Shown: positions 24,097 through 31,186 of the stretch, piece after piece
Position numbering within the stretch: position 1 is the first letter of the stretch
Layout: each line of letters starts with the position of its first letter
NCBI RefSeq assembly: GCF_018224015.1
Contig: NZ_JAGPOT010000087.1
Coordinates: 1 to 32,315 of the forward strand
DNA from: Pseudarthrobacter albicanus
GTDB lineage: Bacteria; Actinomycetota; Actinomycetes; Actinomycetales; Micrococcaceae
DNA: 32,315 nt
Reading direction: 5' to 3'
Program-made: the position numbers and the translations under genes
Notes under the pieces: model-generated
What the model saw: the letters and a program-made list of their open reading frames with translations, nothing else
What the model was told of the DNA's origin: nothing
Databases searched by the model: none

Positions 24097-25476
24097 ATGA
24101 AACGGCCAACCGGGCTCGTCCTGACCATCGGCGCCGCGGCCGCGGCCGCGGCCCTCTGGCTTTTCATCAGCGTCACACGAGTGGTCGTCCTGAAGACCTC
24201 GTTCGCCGGCATCGACCAGCGGATCCTCAATCTCGTGCCGGACATCCGCACCGACGGGCAGAACACGTTCTTCATTTTCGTTACCTTTGCCGCGAGTTCG
24301 ACGTCGGTTATCGTTTTCCTCATCATCCTGAGCCTGGCGTCCTGGCGGCGGCGGCAATGGTGGGTACCGGTCCTGCTGGCGGCCGCCTTTGGCCTGGAAC
24401 GCGCCACCTCCACGGTGATCAAGCAGATCGTCGCACGGCCCCGGCCGGACCGCTCCCTGGGCTTGCTGACCGAAAACAGCTTCAGTTTTCCCAGCGGACA
24501 CGCCCTGACAGCGACCGTCATAGGTGGACTCACCGCCTACCTGCTGTGCCGCGCCATCAAGTCCTCCATGGCCAGGCTACTGATCGTCCTGGCAGCGCTA
24601 ACCGCCGTCTTGCTGGTCGGAATCAGCCGGATATATTTGGGCGTCCACTACCCCAGCGACATCCTGGGCAGTCTCGGCCTGGGTTTGTTTCTTCTCGCCG
24701 GCATCATCACACCGTTGGAGATCAACGACCGGTTCCACCTGGTCCAACCGGTGAAACTCAGCGCCGCGGTCAAACAGCCGCTGCTAGTCGCCGTTGCCGC
24801 TCCCTTGCTGTTCGCCGGGATATTCGGCGCCCAGCTCACGCCCCTGACCGTCCTTGAACGTCAGGAGACAGCCCAGGCGTTGCCTGCGTTGGACGCGGCC
24901 GCCATCAGGCAGCTGCCCATCTACAGCGAAACATTGACCGGGGCCAGAATGGAACCGATCAACTTCATCTACCTCGGCAGCCAGCAGCAGATCGAGGACC
25001 TGTTCAAAAGGGCCGGATGGTACAAAGCCGACCCCTCGACCCTGGGCAACACCCTGCGTTCCATCCTCGTCGCAGTACGCAACGAGCAGTACCTCACCGC
25101 TCCGGTCACGCCGTCCTATCTGGATGCCCGGCCGGAGACAGTGGCATTCGAAAAACCCACCGACGCCAACACCCTGGTACAGCGGCACCACACAAGGATC
25201 TGGAGAACCAATTTCACCATCGGCGGCCAACCCGTGTGGGTCGCCACGGCCAGCTTCGACCGCGGCATCGGGATAGGAACGACGTCCGGATTGCCAACCC
25301 ACCACATCGACCCGAATATCGACGAGGAGAGGGCATACATCCTGCAATCGCTGAAAGTGGCACAGCCCCACCTGATGCACGTCGTGGACGCCCAGCAGGG
25401 ACACAACGCAACCGGCGACGGATTCTTCACCGACGGCCAGGCCGCTGTACTCAATCCCGAAAACCTGAACCCGTAG
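24097..25476 (+). CDS. PAP2 phosphatase with LssY C-terminal domain, 459 aa or more
   Basis: Residues 1-215 form a PAP2 membrane phosphatase with KQIVARPRPD, FPSGHALTATV and SRIYLGVHYPSD motifs. After one more helix, residues 270-450 match the LssY C-terminal domain (INFIYLGSQQQIEDLFKRAG, RTNFTIGGQPVWVATASFDR, HHIDPNIDEERAYI, GFFTDGQAAVL). In other bacteria DedA, PAP2 and LssY_C can be fused in one protein, so this operon looks like the split form. The reading frame is open and family-like upstream of this ATG (VSAWEGVRANTYV), but no ATG or GTG exists there. A CTG at 23977 overlapping the previous stop (CTGA) could be the true start, adding 40 residues. Confidence 0.85.
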   Translation: MKRPTGLVLTIGAAAAAAALWLFISVTRVVVLKTSFAGIDQRILNLVPDIRTDGQNTFFIFVTFAASSTSVIVFLIILSLASWRRRQWWVPVLLAAAFGLERATSTVIKQIVARPRPDRSLGLLTENSFSFPSGHALTATVIGGLTAYLLCRAIKSSMARLLIVLAALTAVLLVGISRIYLGVHYPSDILGSLGLGLFLLAGIITPLEINDRFHLVQPVKLSAAVKQPLLVAVAAPLLFAGIFGAQLTPLTVLERQETAQALPALDAAAIRQLPIYSETLTGARMEPINFIYLGSQQQIEDLFKRAGWYKADPSTLGNTLRSILVAVRNEQYLTAPVTPSYLDARPETVAFEKPTDANTLVQRHHTRIWRTNFTIGGQPVWVATASFDRGIGIGTTSGLPTHHIDPNIDEERAYILQSLKVAQPHLMHVVDAQQGHNATGDGFFTDGQAAVLNPENLNP

Positions 25477-25491
25477 TTGCAGTGCACCCCG

Positions 25492-25529
25492 CCGGACGGC
25501 GCCGATAAGCAACTGTCCCCGCCGTCCGG
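25492..25529 (+). terminator. Hairpin ending the DedA-PAP2 operon
   Basis: A perfect 10-bp stem CCGGACGGCG / CGCCGTCCGG with an 18-base loop, 15 bases after the stop of the PAP2-LssY_C gene. There is no T-run. Confidence 0.5.
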
Positions 25530-25618
25530 TCCATTCGCATCCGAAGCAGACCACCGTCAACTAACGGCCAGTTCTGAGACGACCCCGCCCCCAGGCGACG
25601 CACCGACACCAATCCGTC

Positions 25619-25672
25619 CACAACCCATCTCACAACAGGTCGGCGAATACCGGTGTTGTGAGATGGGTTGTG
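25619..25672. repeat. Perfect 19-bp inverted repeat before the second recombinase
   Basis: Arms CACAACCCATCTCACAACA (25619-25637) and its exact reverse complement (25654-25672) flank 16 bases and end 13 bases before the recombinase ATG. Its A/T-richness contrasts with its surroundings. It could be the crossover or binding site of the recombinase, its operator, or an mRNA hairpin that hides the start region. Confidence 0.85.
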
Positions 25673-25685
25673 CGACAGTAGACGA

Positions 25686-26294
25686 ATGGCGACCCAACAT
25701 TTCGATCTCATCGGCTACACCCGCGTCTCCACCAACGGACAAGACGCCCAACTCCAACGAGACGCCCTCAAAACGGCCGGCTGCGGCCGGATCTTCGAAG
25801 ACAAAATCTCCAGCCGCGCCACCGCCCGCCCAGGGCTCGCCGAAGCCCTCGACCATCTCCGTCCGACAGACACCCTGTGCGTGTGGAAATTGGACCGCCT
25901 CGGCCGGTCAGTGAAAGAAGTCCTCACCATCGCCGATAGCCTCCACGACCAAGGAGTCAGCCTGCGGATTCTCACCGGCACCCTCACCGGGACCTACAAC
26001 CCGACCGGAGAAGGGAAATTCTTCTTCGTCATGATGGCTGCGTTCGCCGAACTTGAGCGCGACATGATCCACGAACGAACCATGGCCGGCCTCGCAGCCG
26101 CCCGGGCCCAAGGCCGCACCGGCGGCCGCCCAACAGTCATGGATACCGACACCCTCTCAGCCGCCCGGGCCAGACAGGCCAAAGGCGAAAGTCCCACCCG
26201 GATCGCTAAGGCGCTCGGCGTCTCCCGCGCGTCCATCTACCGCCACCTCCCAACCGGCAACCCCCGAACCGTGCCACCGGGACAGAATCCTTAG
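25686..26294 (+). CDS. Serine recombinase (resolvase/invertase family), 202 aa
   Basis: A complete small serine recombinase: LIGYTRVSTNGQDAQLQRDAL with the catalytic serine, WKLDRLGRSVKEV, FFFVMMAAFAELERDMIHERT (dimer helix), a GGRP linker, and a C-terminal helix-turn-helix ESPTRIAKALGVSRASIYRHL. The ATG at 25686 places the fold right at the N-terminus; six codons upstream are open but lie inside the inverted repeat. It is only distantly similar to the recombinase at 1115-1687 and is of the Pin/Hin-like type. No transposase or invertible segment is evident beside it, apart from the 19-bp repeat. Confidence 0.92.
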   Translation: MATQHFDLIGYTRVSTNGQDAQLQRDALKTAGCGRIFEDKISSRATARPGLAEALDHLRPTDTLCVWKLDRLGRSVKEVLTIADSLHDQGVSLRILTGTLTGTYNPTGEGKFFFVMMAAFAELERDMIHERTMAGLAAARAQGRTGGRPTVMDTDTLSAARARQAKGESPTRIAKALGVSRASIYRHLPTGNPRTVPPGQNP

Positions 26295-26351
26295 CGCCAA
26301 CCACTGTTCCGCTGCAGGTCAGACCCCTGACTGGTCCGGTTCGCTCGCTGA

Positions 26352-26370
26352 GGCGCCGTCCGACGGCGCC
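26352..26370. terminator. Hairpin between recombinase and aquaporin genes
   Basis: Perfect arms GGCGCCGTC / GACGGCGCC around a single C; a T-run (ATTTTTG) follows about 20 bases on. It lies between convergent genes, so it may serve as a terminator. The rest of the 225-base gap shows no gene. Confidence 0.45.
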
Positions 26371-26519
26371 GCCGGAGCAACCGAAGGCGTATTTTTGACT
26401 GTCTTCCTGGCGTCGGCCGCTCCGGCCGGTCCTCGATTCCCGGGGCGCGGGCCGCGTTCGGGCTGCGCCGCAGGAATCAATGCGGCCCCGTTCGCACGGC
26501 CATACCGGTTGTTCCGGGG

Positions 26520-27341
26520 CTACGATTTGCCTTGGGCCGCGTCGGCAGCCGTGCGCCCGCCGCCGGGTCCGCGGAGGAGATACGCGGCGGCGACGGCCAT
26601 GAGCATTCCCGTGACGGGGCCAAGAATGTAGATCCACAGGGAATCGTACTGCCCTGCCACGAGGGCCGGACCGAAGGAACGGGCCGGGTTCATGGAGGCC
26701 CCGCTGACCGGGCTCGCCCACAGGCCGGCAAGGACAACATAGGCGCCGACGGCGAGGGCGGAGAGCGGGCCGATGTTCTGCGCGCCCGAGGATGCGCCCA
26801 GAATTGTGCTGACCAGCCCCAGTGTCAGCAAGGTTTCGATGATCAGGGCCTGCCCGGGCATGAACCCGTGCGCGGGGTGGTTGCCGCCGGACTGGTTTTG
26901 GAGACCGAAGGTCAGCCACAGAATCGTCGCGGCGGCACTGGCACCGAGCAGCTGGGCCAGGATGTAGCCCGGGACGCGGCGCCAAGGGAAGTCACGGCGC
27001 AGGGCGAAGGCGAGTGTGACGACGGGGTTGAGATGTGCCCCGGAATTCGTCCCCATGAACAGGATGACCGCCATGACGGTCAGGCCGGGGGCCGTGACCG
27101 CGGCGGCGCGTCCTACGCTTCCTCCTGTTGCTGCATCAATGACGTCGGCCCCCGCTGCGGCCAGTACGAGCAGGAATGTCCCGAACAGCTCACTGAAGAG
27201 CCGACGGAATTCGTGGACGGGGTCGTTGAACTGGCCCGCCTGCGATCGTTGGGCCCCGGACAGCCCGAGACCGGCAAGATCGTCGGCCGCCCGGCCAGGT
27301 TTTGGGCTGGTGTTCGGGTCTGCAGACGCCGGCTGAGCCAT
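26520..27341 (-). CDS. Aquaporin/MIP family channel, 273 aa
   Basis: A six-helix channel of the major intrinsic protein family for water or small neutral solutes. The two pore half-helices are GAHLNPVV (first box NPV rather than NPA, at 105-107) and GASMNPARS (218-220, with the conserved arginine of the selectivity filter). A soluble N-terminal extension of about 45 residues precedes the first helix. ATG 27341 has AAGGAGG six bases upstream; the frame is open to 27380 but that start is not supported. No glpF-linked glycerol genes are nearby, so the solute is uncertain. Confidence 0.92.
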   Translation of the reverse strand: MAQPASADPNTSPKPGRAADDLAGLGLSGAQRSQAGQFNDPVHEFRRLFSELFGTFLLVLAAAGADVIDAATGGSVGRAAAVTAPGLTVMAVILFMGTNSGAHLNPVVTLAFALRRDFPWRRVPGYILAQLLGASAAATILWLTFGLQNQSGGNHPAHGFMPGQALIIETLLTLGLVSTILGASSGAQNIGPLSALAVGAYVVLAGLWASPVSGASMNPARSFGPALVAGQYDSLWIYILGPVTGMLMAVAAAYLLRGPGGGRTAADAAQGKS

Positions 27342-27587
27342 CGGGTCCTCCTTGTCCCTCTGTCGTACTCCGATTATCATCCTCCGGCCTCATAGCGGCC
27401 ACCCCGCCGGGAGGCTCGCCCCGGAGCACCAGCAGTCTGTTTTCATGGGCCGCCGTGCAATCCGTGGCGATCGGCACTTGCCCGGGGAGCGGGCGTTTCT
27501 GGTCCGCACGATGTGCTGGTCCTCGACCGGCGCGCCGTCGTTCTCTGGGCGGGGTGGGTGTTCCGGGGCGCCGGGTCCTGGGTTCTC
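27342..27587. other. No supportable gene
   Basis: The left end should hold the aquaporin promoter (minus strand), but hexamers cannot be named with confidence. No other structure is seen. Confidence 0.25.
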
Positions 27588-27752
27588 TTATCTGATCCCG
27601 GTGGTGAGGGCTTCGGTGAACCCGCGCACCGGGCCGCGCCTGCCGCTGGTGAGCGCTCGTCCGAGGATGAAAAGACCGGCCAGTGGCCATTCGATGACGC
27701 CGATGGTGGCGAGCAGCCCAATCCCGGCGGCATACGCTCCGTCGGGTTTACG
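27588..27752 (-). pseudogene. Remnant of a small membrane protein
   Basis: An open stretch of about 54 codons without start codon reads PDGAYAAGIGLLATIGVIEW, then PLAGLFILGRALTSG, and ends TGIR. It has one clear hydrophobic helix and a basic tail, like the C-terminal part of small actinobacterial membrane proteins. Upstream it is closed by TGA. I cannot name the family. Confidence 0.4.
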
Positions 27753-28029
27753 TCATTCGTGCCGTCCTCACGTGCCGAGTGTCGTTTGCGTACGGCGCAC
27801 TACCGCTGCCCGGCTGCCGCCTCAGTCTGGCGGTTTTGTTCGGGCTCCGCGCTGGTGGGTTTCCAGCTTCTCCTCGGAATCCCGGCGACGCTGGCCCACG
27901 GTGCGTATCGGCTGCGTGGACGGCCTCCGCGGGTGCTCTTTATCCGGGCCCTGTGCGTGATCTTCTTCGCCGCCAGGGGCCGTACCGCGCTGCGTGTTCT
28001 CGCTCATACACGCATCGTCCCACCGCGAC

Positions 28030-28615
28030 AGCCCGGACACTAGGGAACGGTATCCGGCGTCGGAGCCGAACAGCTCAGCCGGGCCGAGGGTGGGCCACCG
28101 GCCCCAGGCCTGCGTGCGGTAGCTGCCGTACCCGGTGTCCTCACCGTTCCAGAACGGTGAATTCGCACTCAGGGCCGCCAGGACCGGAAGCCAGATGCGG
28201 ATCCGGTCCAGCACGGCCGCACGTTCCTGGTCCGAACCGACGCAGACGTGGACATGGAACCCGCACGTCAACTGCTCTCTGGCGGTAAGACCGAAGCCGT
28301 CCATCATGGCCTAATAGCGGGAATCGGGTGTGGTGTGTGTCGCGGCCGGGACCTGGGACGTCGCCAGTGCCACGGCCCTGGCGGCAGCGTCGGCCGCGGC
28401 GGACCTCCCCAACAGGCCATCAAGGCTGGAGCAGGGACTGGTCTGCACTTCGATCTGCTCCTGTTTGAACTCAGCCGACAGGACCGGGCCACCGGCCGCC
28501 GGCAAGGTGCGATCGGGTGCCCTGCTGACGGCCAGCAGCTCGCCGGCCCGGGCACCGGGCAGCCGCCGACCGGGTCCACGATCACCAGCTCCTCCTCGAC
28601 CCCGAATGTGCGCAT
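28030..28615 (-). pseudogene. Carboxylate-amine/glutamate-cysteine ligase (GCS2, YbdK-like), broken
   Basis: A GCS2-family gene starting at ATG 28615 (MRTFGVEEELVIVDPV), shifted by one base near 28545, continuing AGELLAVSRA, then SAEFKQEQIEVQTSP, to a TAG at 28311-28313 after SRY. The same frame continues AMMDGFGLTAREQLTCGFHV and HVCVG, then LPVLAALSANSPFWNGEDTG, until homology ends near 28040. Normal members are about 370 aa; this has lost its C-terminal half. It therefore has a frameshift, a nonsense codon and a truncation. An intact enzyme would ligate an amino acid to a glutamate-like carboxylate using ATP. Confidence 0.8.
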
Positions 28616-28936
28616 ACCGTCATTGTGGGCCAGTGACCCACGTTTTGTCCGACACCGGTTCGACCCAGCACACACACGTACGCGGATGGGCCCGGGAGGT
28701 CTTTCAAGAAATCGACATGGTGTGGACTCCCGGATGTTCTATGCTGATGCATAGTTGGGGATCGTCAGCCTGCTTAGCGCTGTGCGGCAGCGAAGATCAG
28801 GAGGGAACGATGAGCAGCGGAGAGGCCCGCCAGCCCAGATCTCGTCAAACAGCGGGAGTCAGGACGTTGCTGGGCGCCCGGGGGAAGCCGGTACTCCAGG
28901 CACCCGCCCCGCCGAGCGAAACGGAGCAATCACCTC
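28616..28936. other. Regulatory-looking gap with dyad at 28739-28754
   Basis: A perfect dyad CTATGC-TGAT-GCATAG lies at 28739-28754, in the style of an operator for a dimeric regulator. An ATG at 28810 with a strong AGGAGG opens a frame (MSSGEARQPRSRQTAG and onward) that resembles nothing known to me and overlaps the next gene, so I do not call it. Confidence 0.35.
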
Positions 28937-29362
28937 ATGAAAACACAAACCATGACCCACACGGTCACCGGCGACACCGCGGAACCGGTGACCGCGCCGG
29001 TTCTTCCGGCCGACGACCGGGCAGGGGACGGGTACGACTGGATGGACACCCTCGAAGGCACCGCCTGGTCCGTCCTGCCGAACTGGGGAAGCGAGGGATG
29101 GGACGCCGGATCCTGGCCCTACATCATCTTCGCCGTCGCCCGCACCCGCGACAGCGGCGGGGAACTGTTCGGCTACGGAACCTACGTCGAAGGCGACACC
29201 TCCACCTAGTGGTTCCGGTTCCAGGACGCCTGCTTCGAAGCGATCACCGCCGAGGTGTTCTTCCACTGGACATCAGGCCAGTCCGACGGCCCGGACAACC
29301 TCCCCGCCACAGCCGCTGAACTGCCGGAGCAGGACCGTAAGGGGTGGCGTGTGAAAAAGTGA
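28937..29362 (+). pseudogene. Hypothetical protein interrupted by an in-frame TAG
   Basis: The first 90 codons (YDWMDTLEGTAWSVLPNWGS, then WPYIIFAVARTRD, then FGYGTYVEGDTST) end at TAG 29207-29209. The same frame continues as good coding sequence WFRFQDACFEAITAEVFFHW to TGA 29360-29362, giving 141 residues in all. The part after the TAG is acidic/aromatic and continues the same style, so the TAG probably replaced a sense codon. The family is not known to me. A weak ACGGAG lies 12 bases before the ATG. Confidence 0.55.
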
Positions 29363-29439
29363 ATTATCCGACGCTAAGGTTTTGCCGGGCGTCGTGCGCT
29401 TCCGGGCCGGCAGCAAAGCCGAATCCACCGGGCACGTGA

Positions 29440-29554
29440 ATGCACCTGCTCCGCTACCGGTTCGCACCACGGATCCGGTCACGAGTCCGACCTGGCGATC
29501 CAGGAACACTACACCGACACGGCCGGATTCACCGACCATCTCTTCGCCCTCATG
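29440..29554 (+). mobile_element. Permuted fragments of a Tn3-family transposase
   Basis: Two short pieces of a Tn3 TnpA lie side by side in reversed order: MHLLRYRFAPRIR (29440-29478), then SDLAIQEHYTDTAGFTDHLF ending ALM (29486-29554) in another frame. In intact transposases the EHYTDTAGFTDH-ALM segment comes directly before HLLGFRFAPRIR. A local rearrangement or tandem copy with deletions would give this. No inverted terminal repeat was recognised. Confidence 0.65.
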
Positions 29555-29766
29555 TCAACATCCGCCGGGCACGCCTGGGCGGCCGCCATGTCGCCCTCCT
29601 CACCGCGGACCGGAAGGGAAGAATCGTCATCGACGACACCGCCTGCCAGATCCACCCTGAGCTTCCGTGCCCCTTCGTCCCCGGCGTCGAAGACTGGAAA
29701 GCCGCTGTGGAAACGCCTCCGGCACTGGGTGGATTCTGGATGACTGAAGCTTTAGCGAAGTTTTAG
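29550..29766 (+). pseudogene. Unidentified gene fragment
   Basis: The frame reads HVNIRRARLGGRHVALLTAD, then GRIVIDDTACQIHPELPCPF, then DWKAAVETPPALGGFW, and stops at TAG 29764-29766. Composition and codon use are protein-like, but no start codon belongs to it and its 5' end joins the Tn3 debris. I read it as the C-terminal part of an unknown protein. Confidence 0.4.
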
Positions 29767-29786
29767 CCAAGTATTCGGGTTTCCGA

Positions 29787-29816
29787 TTGAAGGCGCGTCC
29801 GCTTCCAACTTAGGCT
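29787..29816 (+). promoter_or_regulatory. Promoter of the Ala/Lys-rich secreted protein gene
   Basis: TTGAAG (29787-29792) and TAGGCT (29811-29816) with an 18-base spacer fit a vegetative actinobacterial promoter. The gene starts 70 bases further on. Confidence 0.6.
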
Positions 29817-29885
29817 GACGCGCAGCCGGTATCCCCGGACCCCACTGCCCGCGCCGCCGGGCCGCATGTCATTGGAGCACTACTC

Positions 29886-30398
29886 ATGTCACTAGCCAAG
29901 AAGCTCGGCGCCGTCGTTCTGACCGCCGCCGTCCTCACTGGAGCCGGAGCCGGTATCGCCAACGCGGCACCGACGAAGGCGCCGGGCTCCGTATCCGCCA
30001 AGGCCACCGAAGCGGGGGCCAAAGCGGGTCTGAAGAAGCAGGCCGCCGCCGCGAAGGCTGCCGCAGCCAAGGCAAAGGGTGTCGCCGCGAAGGCTGCGGC
30101 CGAAGCGAAGAAGGGCGCCGCGGCCAGCGTTGCCGCTGACAAGCGCGCCGCCCAGACCGCTAAGGTGATCGAGAAGAAGGCCTCCGCGGCCCAGAAGAAC
30201 GAAGCTGGAGCGGCGAAGTCTGCCGCGGCCAAGGCCAGGGCGGCAGCTGAGAAGGCGGCCGAGGCAGCTGATGAAGCAGCCCAAGAGGCAGCCGATGCCG
30301 CCGCCGAAGCCGCAACGGCTGAAGAGGACGCCGCCGCCCCTGCCCCCGTCACCGGCCAGCCGACCCCGGAGGACCCGGCAGAACAGCCGGCTGCCTGA
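29886..30398 (+). CDS. Secreted Ala/Lys-rich low-complexity protein, 170 aa
   Basis: A signal peptide (MSLAKKLGAVVLTAAVLTGA, cleavage probably after ANA at residue 27) is followed by about 110 residues of alanine and lysine in short repeats such as AAAKAAAAKAKG, helical and strongly basic, resembling histone H1 tails. It then turns acidic (EEAxD-rich) and ends in a proline-rich tail (VTGQPTPEDPAEQPAA). GGAG lies eight bases before the ATG, with a promoter and a hairpin terminator on either side, so the gene appears monocistronic and active. It may bind cell-wall polymers or DNA outside the cell; function is not known. Confidence 0.85.
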   Translation: MSLAKKLGAVVLTAAVLTGAGAGIANAAPTKAPGSVSAKATEAGAKAGLKKQAAAAKAAAAKAKGVAAKAAAEAKKGAAASVAADKRAAQTAKVIEKKASAAQKNEAGAAKSAAAKARAAAEKAAEAADEAAQEAADAAAEAATAEEDAAAPAPVTGQPTPEDPAEQPAA

Positions 30399-30413
30399 CC
30401 TGACATGCCCGGA

Positions 30414-30447
30414 AGTACCCCTTCCCGCTTCGGCGGGGAGGGGTACT
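30414..30447 (+). terminator. Strong hairpin with TTCG loop
   Basis: A 15-bp stem (AGTACCCCTTCCCGC / GCGGGGAGGGGTACT) with a single T-G wobble and a TTCG tetraloop, 16 bases after the stop of the secreted protein gene. Confidence 0.8.
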
Positions 30448-30718
30448 GCTGCGTTCAGACGCCTTTGGGGAATCGCCGCACACAACCCGGTCAACAGCCC
30501 CGGGACCCCGGAGTATGCCGTGTGAGGGGACCAGGACGAGCCCGAGACCAGATGAACGAGGGCGGCTTCCCGAAACGGAGCCGTACTTCCAAGGCGCCGG
30601 GACGAATACCGCCGACGAGATCATCTCCACCCCGGATGAAACCCTGCGCCAGTCCGTCCGGTAGCTTGGCTTGAGGAACGGGTTACTATTCCTGATGACT
30701 AATCCCGTGTTATCCCGG
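30448..30718. other. No supportable gene
   Basis: Short open frames occur on both strands without family resemblance. A plus-strand stretch reading ADEIISTPDETLRQSVR before a TAG looks protein-like and may be a relic. Confidence 0.25.
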
Positions 30719-31017
30719 TCAGTCGCCGGCTCCCGGGGTGAAGTAATTGTGGGTGTCCAGATACTTCACCGTGGGCGGTGCTGGGATACCGACTTCGGCG
30801 CTGAACGGGCCGATCTGGTCCTTCGCGAAGGCGTCGTAGAGTTCCTTCGTCTGCCACAGGTCGGGGACGAGGATCCCGCCGTCGGTTGCGGCCACCCAGT
30901 GGCCGAGGGCACCAGCCGGCCCAGGCCCTCCCGGAGTAAGGCCCATCTTGCTAAGTCGTATTGCTCCAACGTGGCGCCGGCAAATCGCGGCGCCGGAGTG
31001 GTCGAGTCACTAGCCAT
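30719..31017 (-). pseudogene. Small ABM-like (antibiotic biosynthesis monooxygenase-fold) protein, frameshifted
   Basis: A protein of about 99 residues in two frames: MASDSTTPAPRFAGATLEQY and DLA, then after a one-base shift near 30950 MGLTPGGPGPAGALGHWVAA, GGILVPDLWQTKELYDAFA and HNYFTPGAGD. The pattern (YD-(x)n-MGL, GHWVAATDGGILVxDLWQ) is that of small dimeric alpha/beta-barrel proteins related to ABM monooxygenases. ATG 30946 could still give a 75-residue product lacking the first strand. The function is unknown. Confidence 0.6.
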
Positions 31018-31186
31018 GCCTGACCGGCCGGGGTGATGAAGGCATGCCTGCGCGACTTGGTCCTATGCCTGTTGTCTTCCCCCAGGCCCGATGACGCTCA
31101 TGGGCCGGGGGTGATGTGGTTGGCTCGGCACCATTGACGGGCATGCCGTGCCTGACGCCGGTGTGTCCGTTCCTTGGAGCCGGGTT

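Noticed and set aside
28810..29319. Frame starting at ATG 28810 with a strong AGGAGG
   Set aside because: The product is Arg/His/Pro-rich and overlaps the better-supported 141-codon gene in another frame; kept only as a note.
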